A DNA stretch of 64,000 bases from Neolewinella xylanilytica (GTDB lineage Bacteria > Bacteroidota > Bacteroidia > Chitinophagales > Saprospiraceae): positions 1,860,001 to 1,924,000 of the forward strand of contig NZ_PTJC01000005.1 in assembly GCF_002934605.1 (NCBI RefSeq). The letters are read 5' to 3'. A model generated the notes under the pieces. That model ran no database searches, was not told where the DNA came from, and was given only the letters and a program-made list of their open reading frames with translations. A program made the position numbers and the translations under genes. Positions within the stretch are counted from its first letter, which is position 1. Every line of letters starts with the position of its first letter. Positions 40,501-48,064 of this stretch are shown one piece after another.

Positions 40501-43500
40501 GAGGTGGATCATGCGCACTTCCTGTGCCGGATCGGCCTGCTCGAAGTATCCCGAAAGAATGAGATCCCCCTCAAAACCGGCGTTCACCCGGTCAGCGGCG
40601 GGGCGATCCGAACTCGGACGGACGATCGGATTGCGGTTGATGTCGCGGCCCATTTCCGTTCCGAAGCCGAGGTTTTCAAAAATCTGCTGGTTGGAAAGCT
40701 CGTTGGCTCCTTCGGTGTAGGCCATGTAGCCACCCCGGAATTCGGTCAGGATCGCTCCGGCATTATCCGCGTTGGAAGTGATCCGGAGGGTGTCGTAATA
40801 GATTACTTTCGCCACGCCTTTCGGCTCGGAAGCCTTGAATACCCCGACGACGTCCCGGTAACTTCCCGGAGGCACCGCTAGCGGGCCGGCCAGACGGTCG
40901 AAACCGCTGACGCCGAAGCGGGCCGTGTCGCCTACAGTGATATCGGAAATCAGGAGGGGGGCGGTGCCATCGTTGTGAATGCGTACGGTAATGCGGTCGT
41001 TGGAGGCGGCGGGAATTCCGTTGATGATTTCGGGTTCTTTCGTGCGCTGAAAGGCGAAGAGGTCGTCGGAGGGGACGGACAAATTGGTCGTTTGCAGTTT
41101 ACTCCTGTTTTCGATTCGAATGCGGGCGCCGGACGCGGGAGCTAGCGAAAACACCGTATCGGCTAGGGCGACGTTTCCGCGGCCATCCACCGCCCGGACC
41201 TTGAGTACATACCTATCTACTTCCGTGCCGGCTGCCTGGGTGAAAACCAGCGGCTCCTCATAGGCCTCGAAGGCCGCCCCGTTCAGGCTGTAGCGCAGGG
41301 AAATGATACCCGATCCCAGGGATCGGTCGCTAGCGGTAAGGCGCACCGTTGCCTGGCCGCGGTAATTGCCCGCGGCATCCCGGTTGCCATCGATTGTCGT
41401 GGTAATGGCCGGAGCTACGGTCGGGCCACTGAGTTGTTCCACCCGAAGATAGCTGATCTTGGTATTCCCCCAGGGACCTACGCCCACGTCGTCGAGGGTC
41501 AACTTACCGTCCACGACGGTCACCACGCCGGTGGCGGAAGTGATCATCTGCTCCGGCGTCGGGATGAAGTCGTCGATGAGGGTTTCTCCTTCCGCGCGGA
41601 GGGTGTGGCGGCTGTTGCGGAGCTTAGGGTCTCCGACGCCGACCTCTACGCGGTACCGTCCGTTGGGCAGGTCGAGCTCCCAGTGCCGGGGCATCGGCGG
41701 GTCAAGTTTTACGTTGTCCAGGACATTGAAGGACTGCAGGCGTTTGATTTCGTCGGAGCTGTCGTTCCGTACGCCCCGGGACTTTCCTTCCGCGTTGTCG
41801 AGGTTTTCCGCGGGTTGGCGGCTGGCGGGGTCGATCCAACCGAAGACGTGACCGCCCGGGCGGTAGCCATACGCATGGCCGTAGTCGGCGGTAAAGCTGG
41901 TGGGCGGATCGAAGGTCGCGTCCTGGAAGTTAATGTTTAGCCGGTAGACCCGATCCGCGCTGACCTCCGCGGTAAGCAACATACGAGCCGGCAGGTAGCC
42001 GGGGGCGCTTGCGGTAACGGTAGCGGCATACTTACCCGGGGAGAGGCCTAAACCGTTTACTCCGAAGCGGAGTACGTCTCCCGCCCGGGCTGATTGCGGC
42101 AGTACAACCCAGGGCTGGTCCGCCGAGAATACGAGCGCCGGGTTGGTGCGGGAGCCGGTAGCGGTTACGGGGTTGGCATAGGGGGGCGAGAGTTCACCCG
42201 GAGTAGCCGACACGAGGATTTCGGGTTCCGAAAAACGCAGCACCTGCGCCTCGTCGCCCGCTGGCTTCGCATTTTGCAGCAGGAAAACGTTGTCCTGGTA
42301 GTCCCCGTTGGTCGCCTCCTCGAAACAGATTAGGAAGGTATTCGGGAGTAGTACCCCCGCCCGGTCCCGGGCCGGATACACCCGGGTTCGGTGGAAATTA
42401 TCGGCATTCAGGGGGTCGAGGGTATAGTCGAAGCGGTTGCGTTCCGGCAATCCGATGAACAGGCCGAATACGGAATCCCGGGGAGAAAAGGTCGTTCCAC
42501 CGGATTCCAGTTTCGGAAAGAGCCGCTGGGCGTTGGGCAGGTCCGGGGCCAACGCACCGACGGTATGGCGGTTGACCGATGCCTCGTTCGTGTACCAACC
42601 GTAGGTCACGGCCCCGGCGGGGGAGTAGCGGGCGATAGGCGTGAGCGTCACGGCACCGGGGCCGGCGGCCTGGAAGCGCGGTGCCACGATCTCTTCACCC
42701 TGGGGCGTCGCTTCCACGTGGTTGGCAAGGCTGGTCCAGCCGACGTTCACTCCGTACCCTAACGTACGGAGTACGTCCTGCAAGGGGGGCTCCGCATCCC
42801 CTTCGAAGCCGGCCTTCTTCAGTGCGTGGAGGTTGACCGTGGTGGTAGATGCGGAAGGGCCGGTAAAGGAGAGAGACAGGGCGACCTCCTGGTAGCCGAG
42901 GTCGGCGAAATCAACGACCGGCGAGTAGGTGATCTCCAGGGGAATTGTTTCCCCCGGCGGCAGTTGTAAGCCGGTGGGATCCGCTAGCGTAAACTGATCG
43001 GCAAAGCGGCCGTCCAGGCGGAAGGAAGCCACCTCCACGGAGGTGCGGCCTTCGTTGCGCAGGCTAAGGGTAGTCGTGCTACTGCGGGGGCCGTCGCCGT
43101 TCACCGTTGCCTCGAAGATGACGTCCCGCGGGCGGGCCACGACGACCGCCGCGTTCGCGGGTTCCACGTTGCGGACCAGCACCACGATATCCTGGTAGTC
43201 AAAACCGGTGGTGGCCTGCTCGAAAGCCAGTAGGTAAGCGTGCTCCTCACCGGGGACGGGGTAAACCCGCAGGTGGCGCTTGACCGCGCTGTCGAAGGTG
43301 TTCAGGGAGGGATGTCCGTACACCACGCGGCCACTGGAGGCCGGCCAGAGGCTGTAGAATCCGAATGCCACCGGTCCGGGGTCGAAAGTTTGGTTTCCGC
43401 TTACTTTGGGTTGAATGGTCTGTCCGTTATCCGCCACCGAATTGCTTACCGTGAAGAGGGGAATGGTTTGTGAGGGGGTATTGCTCTCGTACCAGCCGAA

Positions 43501-46173
43501 GGCTACGATCGGATCCACGGATTCGTTTTCGAAGACGCCGAGCACTTCGAGTTCGACGGGGCCGTCGGAGGCACGTTGGAAGGACGACAGGTCAACCTCG
43601 TCACCGAGGAGCTGATCGTAAGTGCCGCCCGCCAGGTCGATGGGGCTGGTCAGTGGGTCCCGGTCCCCGACATCGATAGGTAAACGGTGGACATTAACGA
43701 TTTGCTGAAGCGAGGGCTGCTGCCCCGTCTCGCTACCCTGGCGTCCGAGACCGCTCAGCGCTACGACTACCGGTCGGGCATTCACTCCCGTAACGGTCAG
43801 GGTCGAAAATTTCACGCCGCTCGAGGTGGGGCGGAAAAGGAGATCGACGGACGCCGAGTTGTTGGGGGGCAGGTTAGCGGAGAGTGCTGCTGCATCCAGT
43901 GAGAATTGGCTTGCATCGGACCCGGAGAGGGTCACCGTCGCCCCTTCGAGCGCGGCGTTTCCGACGTTGGCGACGTACACCGTGATCCGGACGGAGTCGC
44001 CTACCCGGGCGTCGGTCGTGATCGCTTCCGGGCTAAGGGTGATGGCCGGCTGGGCGGTGGCCTGATTGCCGGGCTTGAGCAGGACGATGGTACCCGTTCC
44101 GAAGTCCGATACGTACAGGTTCCCGGTTTCGGGATCTTCCACGAGGTCCAGGGGGTCGGTGAAGCCGGTGAAGCCCGGGATGCCGATTTTTTCGGTACGA
44201 ATGTCTCCGTTCGGCCCGTCGGGGATCAGCGCGATCAGGTCGCTTCCCCCGCTGTACCGGCAGACGAGCAGGGCGCCCTGCAACTTTCCGTTTTCTGCGT
44301 TGCTGCGGTATTCGATCACCCCGTTCGGAGATTTGTTAAAGGCGAAGTCGTAAGCCGCTCCCCGGTAGTTGGCATCCTGGACTACACCGGCCGGGTAGGT
44401 CGATACATCCTGCGATCCGCGGTTCATGACGAATTCGCCGCGCAGGGGGTTGGGGTGGCCGTAGTAGCCCCGGCTGCGGCTGGGGTCGATCCGGAAGAGC
44501 CAGTCCCGTTGCGAATTATTGCCCAGTACTCCCGGAACGATCGGGTAGTTGCCACTCGGATGGGCGCTGGAATAGAGGCTACCGTCTGGTCGTCGGGTGC
44601 CGTCGATGGACGCGGGGGAGTTACTGCCGGCCGCGGTACCGTTGGCGGGGATGTAGAGCTGACCGTTGGAATGCCATACCAGATCGTAGGCGTTGCGTAT
44701 GCCGGTGGCGAACAAGGTCAGGGGCGCATCAAGGTAGAAGGGATTATAGGTTCCGTCGTCCGGGAATAGCTGGTCGTTTTCCGTGTAGGTGCCGCTTCCA
44801 CTTCCGAGCCGTGGATTTTGGGGGTCCGCTTGATTGATGGCCGCGGCGTCCATGGTTGTTTTGGCGTCGAGGGGCCATTCGCTTTCCGGCAATTTATCGA
44901 GGTCCAGTCGCAGGGCGGCGGCGGATAACAAGCGTTCGCGCCGGTTTCCCCATGCGTTGTCCGGGGCCCCGCCGGCGCTATTGCTGCCCTGCAGGAAGTA
45001 TAGCACCCGCTGCTCCCCCGGCCGGAAGGCGATGCTGTTCGTGAGGTGATCGCGGCGGGAACGGGGTAAACGGGTGACTACGAGGTCCTCTTTTTCGAGG
45101 TTCGGTCCGGACAGCCGGCTGAGTTTTCCGTCCCACGCCGGCGCATTATTGAGTCCGCCGGAGCAGTGGGTGACGAAGGCGACCAGGTTCGAAGCCGTTG
45201 CGGTGGGGGAGAAGGTGAACCCGACGGCGGAGCGCAGGCCATAGGTGTCGGTCAGCACGGTCAGCGTTTGCCGGTTCAGGAGCTCCCCGGCGGGGCCCAT
45301 TTCCCACCGGTCGATTTCCCCCGTGATGGCGAGGGCGTAGAATTTACCGTCCGGGCCGATGGTCAGCGAGGTGTAGTTTCCGCCCGTGGCCACGGCTCCG
45401 GCGGAGGTGAAGGCGACCTGGTCCAGGTTGCTGCCGGTGACTCCGCCGCTACCCCCGGTGGTGAAGGTCGAATGGAAGAGTTCGAAGGGGGCCCCGGTAA
45501 GGTCAGTGACCCCTTCGATCGTGAAGCGGTAATCCGTATTGGCCTCAAGTGGAAGAAGGGGGGTGAGATTGATGGCATCGCCGCCGCCGGTGCCGTTGAC
45601 GGTGGCCGGCACGCGGGCGCCCCCCGGCAATTTCGTGAGGTAGACCGTGGATGGCGTGATGCGCTCGTTGGCTACCCCGTAGATGCCGTCGAAGGCATTG
45701 GGCAGGGCCAGCGCATTCGCGGAAATGGAAACGTTAGTGGATACCCCCTGGCTGCCCGACGGGGGAAATACCCCCGTTACCCGGGGCTGCCCGGGCGCGC
45801 TAGCTTCTACGGAGAGGGATACCGAGACCTCTGCGGCGGCGTACCCAGGCGCGGTAGCGATCAGGTTGGTCTGGTAGGTGCCGACGGCCAGTCCGGACCG
45901 AATGCCGATCGTAAACTGACCGGTAGCCGTGAGGGCGGGGTAGATGAGCCAATCGCCTGCGTGGGGATCATCCGACAGGGTGATCAGCGGTTGGCTTCCG
46001 TCGGCGGTCGATAAACCGATCAAGGCGGTCGGGGCGGGGCCCGTTCCCTTTTCAACGAAATTGATGTTTGCCCGGTCAAAGGAAAGCGTCGCGGTCGACT
46101 GTGCGGTTACCCGTTGCGGGACGAACAGGAAAGGCAATACAAACCCAAGGGCCGTAAGGTAAAGTGTATTCAT
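34594..46173 (-). CDS. Giant T9SS-secreted surface protein D (3859 residues)
   Basis: The start is taken at ATG 46173, where a signal peptide begins (MNTLYLTALGFVLPFLF, cut near VTAQ); an upstream ATG at 46221 adds 16 residues that spoil it. Order: BACON-like and SbsA-type Ig domains, a glucose/sorbosone-dehydrogenase-like propeller (about 248-700), an anchor domain, two DUF4114-like regions (817-1005, 1127-1303), an INFQ module (1411-1580), an [12 protein letters not shown] module (1683-2025), putative Ig, three further Ig-like domains (2123-2365), a MopE-type metal-binding segment (2366-2431) and malectin (2438-2591). Three repeated units of PKD, thrombospondin type 3 and EAEC follow, then a T9SS sorting domain (VLYPNPVADALTL, ending AFVKAR). 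It is a surface protein of the same family as protein C and lacks that protein's tandem concanavalin/cadherin sets. Confidence 0.9.
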   Translation of the reverse strand: MNTLYLTALGFVLPFLFVPQRVTAQSTATLSFDRANINFVEKGTGPAPTALIGLSTADGSQPLITLSDDPHAGDWLIYPALTATGQFTIGIRSGLAVGTYQTNLIATAPGYAAAEVSVSLSVEASAPGQPRVTGVFPPSGSQGVSTNVSISANALALPNAFDGIYGVANERITPSTVYLTKLPGGARVPATVNGTGGGDAINLTPLLPLEANTDYRFTIEGVTDLTGAPFELFHSTFTTGGSGGVTGSNLDQVAFTSAGAVATGGNYTSLTIGPDGKFYALAITGEIDRWEMGPAGELLNRQTLTVLTDTYGLRSAVGFTFSPTATASNLVAFVTHCSGGLNNAPAWDGKLSRLSGPNLEKEDLVVTRLPRSRRDHLTNSIAFRPGEQRVLYFLQGSNSAGGAPDNAWGNRRERLLSAAALRLDLDKLPESEWPLDAKTTMDAAAINQADPQNPRLGSGSGTYTENDQLFPDDGTYNPFYLDAPLTLFATGIRNAYDLVWHSNGQLYIPANGTAAGSNSPASIDGTRRPDGSLYSSAHPSGNYPIVPGVLGNNSQRDWLFRIDPSRSRGYYGHPNPLRGEFVMNRGSQDVSTYPAGVVQDANYRGAAYDFAFNKSPNGVIEYRSNAENGKLQGALLVCRYSGGSDLIALIPDGPNGDIRTEKIGIPGFTGFTDPLDLVEDPETGNLYVSDFGTGTIVLLKPGNQATAQPAITLSPEAITTDARVGDSVRITVYVANVGNAALEGATVTLSGSDASQFSLDAAALSANLPPNNSASVDLLFRPTSSGVKFSTLTVTGVNARPVVVALSGLGRQGSETGQQPSLQQIVNVHRLPIDVGDRDPLTSPIDLAGGTYDQLLGDEVDLSSFQRASDGPVELEVLGVFENESVDPIVAFGWYESNTPSQTIPLFTVSNSVADNGQTIQPKVSGNQTFDPGPVAFGFYSLWPASSGRVVYGHPSLNTFDSAVKRHLRVYPVPGEEHAYLLAFEQATTGFDYQDIVVLVRNVEPANAAVVVARPRDVIFEATVNGDGPRSSTTTLSLRNEGRTSVEVASFRLDGRFADQFTLADPTGLQLPPGETIPLEITYSPVVDFADLGYQEVALSLSFTGPSASTTTVNLHALKKAGFEGDAEPPLQDVLRTLGYGVNVGWTSLANHVEATPQGEEIVAPRFQAAGPGAVTLTPIARYSPAGAVTYGWYTNEASVNRHTVGALAPDLPNAQRLFPKLESGGTTFSPRDSVFGLFIGLPERNRFDYTLDPLNADNFHRTRVYPARDRAGVLLPNTFLICFEEATNGDYQDNVFLLQNAKPAGDEAQVLRFSEPEILVSATPGELSPPYANPVTATGSRTNPALVFSADQPWVVLPQSARAGDVLRFGVNGLGLSPGKYAATVTASAPGYLPARMLLTAEVSADRVYRLNINFQDATFDPPTSFTADYGHAYGYRPGGHVFGWIDPASRQPAENLDNAEGKSRGVRNDSSDEIKRLQSFNVLDNVKLDPPMPRHWELDLPNGRYRVEVGVGDPKLRNSRHTLRAEGETLIDDFIPTPEQMITSATGVVTVVDGKLTLDDVGVGPWGNTKISYLRVEQLSGPTVAPAITTTIDGNRDAAGNYRGQATVRLTASDRSLGSGIISLRYSLNGAAFEAYEEPLVFTQAAGTEVDRYVLKVRAVDGRGNVALADTVFSLAPASGARIRIENRSKLQTTNLSVPSDDLFAFQRTKEPEIINGIPAASNDRITVRIHNDGTAPLLISDITVGDTARFGVSGFDRLAGPLAVPPGSYRDVVGVFKASEPKGVAKVIYYDTLRITSNADNAGAILTEFRGGYMAYTEGANELSNQQIFENLGFGTEMGRDINRNPIVRPSSDRPAADRVNAGFEGDLILSGYFEQADPAQEVRMIHLGAFHGPSGSRMQLRNRFDRIVADMSYNHGTYFYNTLLPRATNTSTEIAGDRARTISEPFLIYIEGYRSTGHGSQNEIMGVRVYKARDSAGRILPNAYIVLQDYVGSGCAQGGGNCDWQDNVAYITNIRPVGKPTAGTLADRQVDPGEVDVYAIGQVFDRGYPGNRLRFTGRLADGRPLPDWMSVDPNTGALRSLPPFTAAGQSYALRITATDYNALTASAAFRLTVTNTRQGCEVNANVDGSPKVIYCQGAGVRLNGFAASGVYQWSGPQGFTSSAPNPIVSVPGTYSLTSATLATGACGLVSTVRVTEDYTGAPPLTIAANRPYLSCTVSTVELTAASSGVDPTFTWFAGQRALGKGARLRVTEPGTYTVRAVYGDGCATERSITVTEDFTPPSAGEGGSITVCAGEGPLSLFERLAALGGNPQPGGSWAFLDRPVGDQFDPATGLRGVYTYTVGGRAGCALVSAEMTVGVREASRFYRDADSDGFGDSQQALEACEAPDGYVSNGSDCNDADADIHPGAAEKCDGRDNNCNGTIDEGAACLATGPARRINAGGPGTYHDGVYFEPDGYYYDGNAYRNDRVNLPEIYRSERTSGDPYYVRYYFPLAPGEYRLRLHFAEIYWDAPGGGNGDVGTRVFDVVAENQRLMDNYDILRDVGPGRAVVKEFNVRNTDGYFYLYFDGRRAQGGADQPKISAFEVISLTDSGPNVGPVATATATPTVGTAPLAVTLDGSLSTDADGSIREYRWSWAGGSLSGPSGVVVFETGTYLLTLTVTDDDGAQSTTTLNVTVGEAVADADGDGIADSADNCPTQYNPDQQLQTLYLDADGDGYGDPAAPLTSCFPLPNYVSNKLDNCPDRYSTDLSDRDNDGLGDSCDEDDDNDGVVDADDCDPLDPLITTPKLYFADQDGDGFGDPGQAILACRQPAGYVTDNSDNCPTTANPDQLDQDGDGVGDVCAYTLPATAYWLEAECARVGTVWNVYYDDAASGSAFVDARGNNNLQEVPADVPANHLRFDIPEARAGSYFLFGRISAANQNSDSYYYRINGGAWTAWYRDILSDGTFHWNRHRNQIELRGGDNTIDIAWREGNARLDKLYLTTEADLPEGVGELAGNCGASANQRPKAVAVASTTTGAAPLLVQLDATNSSDADDNIAAYVWTWPGGGYANGATPSLTLAVGAYPITLTVIDEFGAADSDEVRITAFDATADTDGDGITDLEDSCPTRYNPDQELWVFYADTDGDGWGDAATSVTACTPPPGYTDRAGDRCPDVYDTTQSDYDGDGLGDSCDPDDDNDGVTDALDCDPFAPALGAQTRYFADPDGDGFGDPHQLILACSAPAGYVADNTDNCPQTFNPDQADGDANGVGDACEGTVNVRDSYWLEAECAIPGAYWTAVEDAEASRGSYVFAPERRSINLAPDNTDTDHLRFFIEDAAAGTYQLFGRIRATDNDSDSFWVRVNGGNWTAWSRGVTKGPAFHWNRMPGSLPLVKGLNVIEVAFREGNAQLDKLHLSMTETIPEGTGDAADNCGRALRIAPTAAIAPAEFEGAAPLTVTLDAASSYDTDGTIDRYLWTWETGGFTGPAGQNTFPAGTYTVTLTVVDNDGLADETTVVIRSIDAALDSDNDGIADVDDTCPRIANPDQRLPTFYADLDGDGLGDPDDAIEACEQPADYVTNQEDNCPTIYSLDTSDADNDGIGDACDTYFGASKEVAVEAECATVGAGWKIVADPTAAGGNYTVSGSGNQILEPTVDDATQQLTFHLSVPETGKYYPFFRLDAPDSGSNSFWVRVDGGSWMKFWKTANGEQLLTDGFAWYALTDDTAPVSFHFAAGNHTVTVANREAGTGLDKLQISTVNQLPSGSGLAADCGKGMAIQKAVSQTVSKKYAEPAGSGLVLYPNPVADALTLAMESPHRGPVELRIFDATGKQLRRTTYEKLGAEWTVTVDVAALPAGTYRCALIYGDRWTVQAFVKAR
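34916..38385 (-). repeat. Three tandem PKD / thrombospondin type 3 / EAEC units in protein D
   Basis: Units begin near 38385, 37150 and 35925. EAEC modules lie at about 37165-37614, 35930-36380 and 34916-35385; calcium-type repeats lie at about 37620-38115, 36390-36895 and 35400-35650. The first two units are about 1.23 kb each, which points to duplication of a whole three-domain block. Confidence 0.8.
38400..38860 (-). other. Malectin domain of protein D
   Basis: RRINAGGPGTYHDGVYF opens the domain, followed by YRSERTSGDPYYVRYYFPL, LRLHFAEIYWDAPGG and DNYDILRDVG, the malectin pattern. Malectin domains bind di-glucose type glycans in other organisms. A paralogous copy is in protein C near 20480-20930. 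Confidence 0.8.
44075..45430 (-). other. Glucose/sorbosone-dehydrogenase-like beta-propeller region of protein D
   Basis: About 450 residues with LTIGPDGKFYALAITGEIDR, GIRNAYDLVWHSNGQLYIP and YYGHPNPLRGEFVMNRG. It is paralogous to the propeller in protein C but sits near the N-terminus here. Confidence 0.75.
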
Positions 46174-46582
46174 TGTGTTGTCGAGTGTCGCTCTGGGGTG
46201 AGCTGGAAATGAACCAATCAAGCAAAACCGGCGATCAGCACCGGATGGATAAAAGCATAGTGTACCGCTACCGATATCAAGGATCGGTAGCGGATATCTT
46301 CCAGGTTCTAGGTAGGTGGGCTCCCTACGTCATGCTAGCCTCCGCACCAGAAAATTGCCGGATTGCGGAAACTAGGCATTCGGCGACGCGTAGGGGTGGT
46401 GAGCCAAAAAGCCCGGGGGCTAAACGTGTAGGTAGTGTTGCGTAAGCGCGATCGTGTACAATATTACAAGATAAAGGTAAGTAGCCTTCCGGCATTGAGC
46501 GTGTTAAATTACAAAAATATACGTTTCAACATTCGGTCGTGGTTTTGGGCAGTTCCTTTCTCTTTGCCGGTGGGAGACGGGC
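46174..46582. other. Gap between protein D and tyrS, with an 11-bp inverted repeat
   Basis: About 410 bases without a supported gene. It holds an 11-bp inverted repeat (46265-46275 CCGCTACCGAT with 46283-46293 ATCGGTAGCGG, 7-base loop) about 90 bases upstream of the giant's ATG, and a TATTTTTG box on the minus strand at 46512-46519 that could start a long leader. The hairpin could be regulatory or a tyrS-side terminator. Confidence 0.45.
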
Positions 46583-47914
46583 CTATTGAAACTGGAATAG
46601 GTACCGCTTCTTCTTCCCGTTTTCCACCATCAGGTAACGATCGTGCAGGAGATCGGTAGCGGCCACTTCGGCTTCTGCTTCCCCGATCTTTTCTTTGTTG
46701 ACCGCGATGGCATTCCCCTGGATTGCGCGCCGGGCCTCGCTCTTGCTGGCCGTGACGTCGCTGTGGTCGGAAAGCAGGTCGACAAGGGCAACCGGCAGGA
46801 TCGCCCGGTCGACGCTGAAGGTGGGAATGTTCCCGCTGAGGGCCCGGAACGCCTGGCTGTCGAGCGCCTGGAGGTCCTCCGGCGTGGCGCCCCGGCCCCA
46901 CAGCAGATTGGTTACCCGTTGGGCGGTCTGTAATCCTCCCTCCCCGTGAATGCGCTCCGTCAACTCGGCGGCCAGGGCGGTTTTGATCTCGGTCACTTCC
47001 CGGTAACGGTCCTCCCCGCCGAGGTGGGCATCTACGGTGGCACAGTCAGCCAGGATCGCTTCCCTGTCGCGGAGGGAGAAGTATTTCAGGTACTTCGCCA
47101 CGTCCGCGTCGTCCGTCCGGAGCCAGAACTGATAAAAATCATAGGGGCTGGTCAATTCGGGATCCAGCCAGATATTGCCCTCCGCGCTCTTGCCGAACTT
47201 GCTGCCGTCGGCCTTGGTGAGCAGGGGGGTGGTGACCGCGTAGGCCTTTTCCTCCAGGTTGCGGCGCACGAATTCGGTTCCGCTGGTGATGTTGCCCCAC
47301 TGGTCCGAACCGCCCATCTGCACGCTTACGCCCCGCTCCCGGAACAGTTTCTGGAAGTCGTAGCCCTGTAGCAGCTGGTAGCTGAACTCGGTAAAGGACA
47401 GGCCGGTCTCCAGTCTGGTTTGTACGCTGTCCTTGCTCAGCATGTAGCTGACGGTGAGCGTCTTCCCCACCAGGCGCAGGAAGTCCAGAACGTTCATGTC
47501 CTTGTAGAAATCCAGGTTGTTGACGATCGTAGGTTGTTTACCGGCTTCCGCTACGGCCGTAGCACCCGCGCCCGGCGCCCTGGTTCCCCTGGCAAACAGG
47601 CGCTGCATCTGCTCCTGCTGGTGGGCGAGGTTGCGGTCCAGTTCGTCGTAGGTTTTCAGGTCCCGCTCCTGTTCTTTGAAGCTGGGGTCGCCGATGCGCC
47701 CGGTGGCACCGCCGAAGAGGACGACGGCTTCGTGCCCGGCCCGCATCCAGTGGAGCAGCAGCATCACCTGGACGTAGTTGCCGATGGTGAGCGAGGGGGC
47801 GGTGGGGTCGAAGCCGATGTAGCCACGCCGGGGCGCTTCCTGCAGGTGTTCGCGGATGCCCGGGGTGAGCTGGTGCAGCATGCCGCGCCATTCGAGTTCG
47901 GCGATAAAATCCAT
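46583..47914 (-). CDS. tyrS: Tyrosyl-tRNA synthetase
   Basis: The product has 443 residues from ATG 47914. Recognisable class I TyrRS features are IGFDPTAPSLTIGNYVQVML (HIGH region), GGATGRIGDPS, SYQLLQGYDF, QMGGSDQWGNITSGTE and KFGKS (KMSKS loop). A C-terminal S4-like RNA-binding domain follows. It attaches tyrosine to tRNA-Tyr in the cytoplasm. The start at 47914 is preferred over 47959 because the conserved MDFIAELEWRGMLHQ begins there and a TATATTTG promoter box lies between the two. The first His of the HIGH motif is replaced by Thr (TIGN), which is unusual. Confidence 0.93.
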   Translation of the reverse strand: MDFIAELEWRGMLHQLTPGIREHLQEAPRRGYIGFDPTAPSLTIGNYVQVMLLLHWMRAGHEAVVLFGGATGRIGDPSFKEQERDLKTYDELDRNLAHQQEQMQRLFARGTRAPGAGATAVAEAGKQPTIVNNLDFYKDMNVLDFLRLVGKTLTVSYMLSKDSVQTRLETGLSFTEFSYQLLQGYDFQKLFRERGVSVQMGGSDQWGNITSGTEFVRRNLEEKAYAVTTPLLTKADGSKFGKSAEGNIWLDPELTSPYDFYQFWLRTDDADVAKYLKYFSLRDREAILADCATVDAHLGGEDRYREVTEIKTALAAELTERIHGEGGLQTAQRVTNLLWGRGATPEDLQALDSQAFRALSGNIPTFSVDRAILPVALVDLLSDHSDVTASKSEARRAIQGNAIAVNKEKIGEAEAEVAATDLLHDRYLMVENGKKKRYLFQFQ

Positions 47915-47947
47915 GGGGTAGGGGTTGCGGGGTCGGTTATGAGCGCG

Positions 47948-47955
47948 CAAATATA
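47948..47955 (-). promoter_or_regulatory. -7 box (TATATTTG) for tyrS
   Basis: This exact TAnnTTTG match lies 33 bases upstream of the chosen tyrS ATG and downstream of the alternative one, so it also decides the start. Confidence 0.5.
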
Positions 47956-47991
47956 GCATCCTGCCGCAAGCCCGTGTTTTTATGGGCGCGC

Positions 47992-48009
47992 TCCCGATAG
48001 CGATCGGGA
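47992..48009. repeat. 18-base palindrome TCCCGATAGCGATCGGGA
   Basis: A perfect 7-bp stem around AGCG in the divergent tyrS/permease gap. It resembles short CCGAT...ATCGG palindromes that are common in Bacteroidota genomes. Confidence 0.6.
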
Positions 48010-48050
48010 AAGGAGCAAGGCCGCCGACGTGAGACTGGGGGTTTTGGCTT

Positions 48051-48058
48051 TATCTTCG
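48051..48058 (+). promoter_or_regulatory. -7 box variant (TATCTTCG) for the permease gene
   Basis: It lies 6 bases before the ATG at 48065, so a transcript from it would be nearly leaderless. It is the same octamer as before three other genes in the window. Confidence 0.4.
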
Positions 48059-48064
48059 CGACCC

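Noticed and set aside
46265-46293. Inverted repeat upstream of protein D considered as a riboswitch or tRNA-like element
   Set aside because: Only a simple 11-bp hairpin is visible; no conserved riboswitch or tRNA features such as a T-loop sequence.
47915-47959. Upstream ATG (47959) for tyrS
   Set aside because: A TATATTTG promoter box lies downstream of it, and conserved TyrRS sequence begins at 47914.
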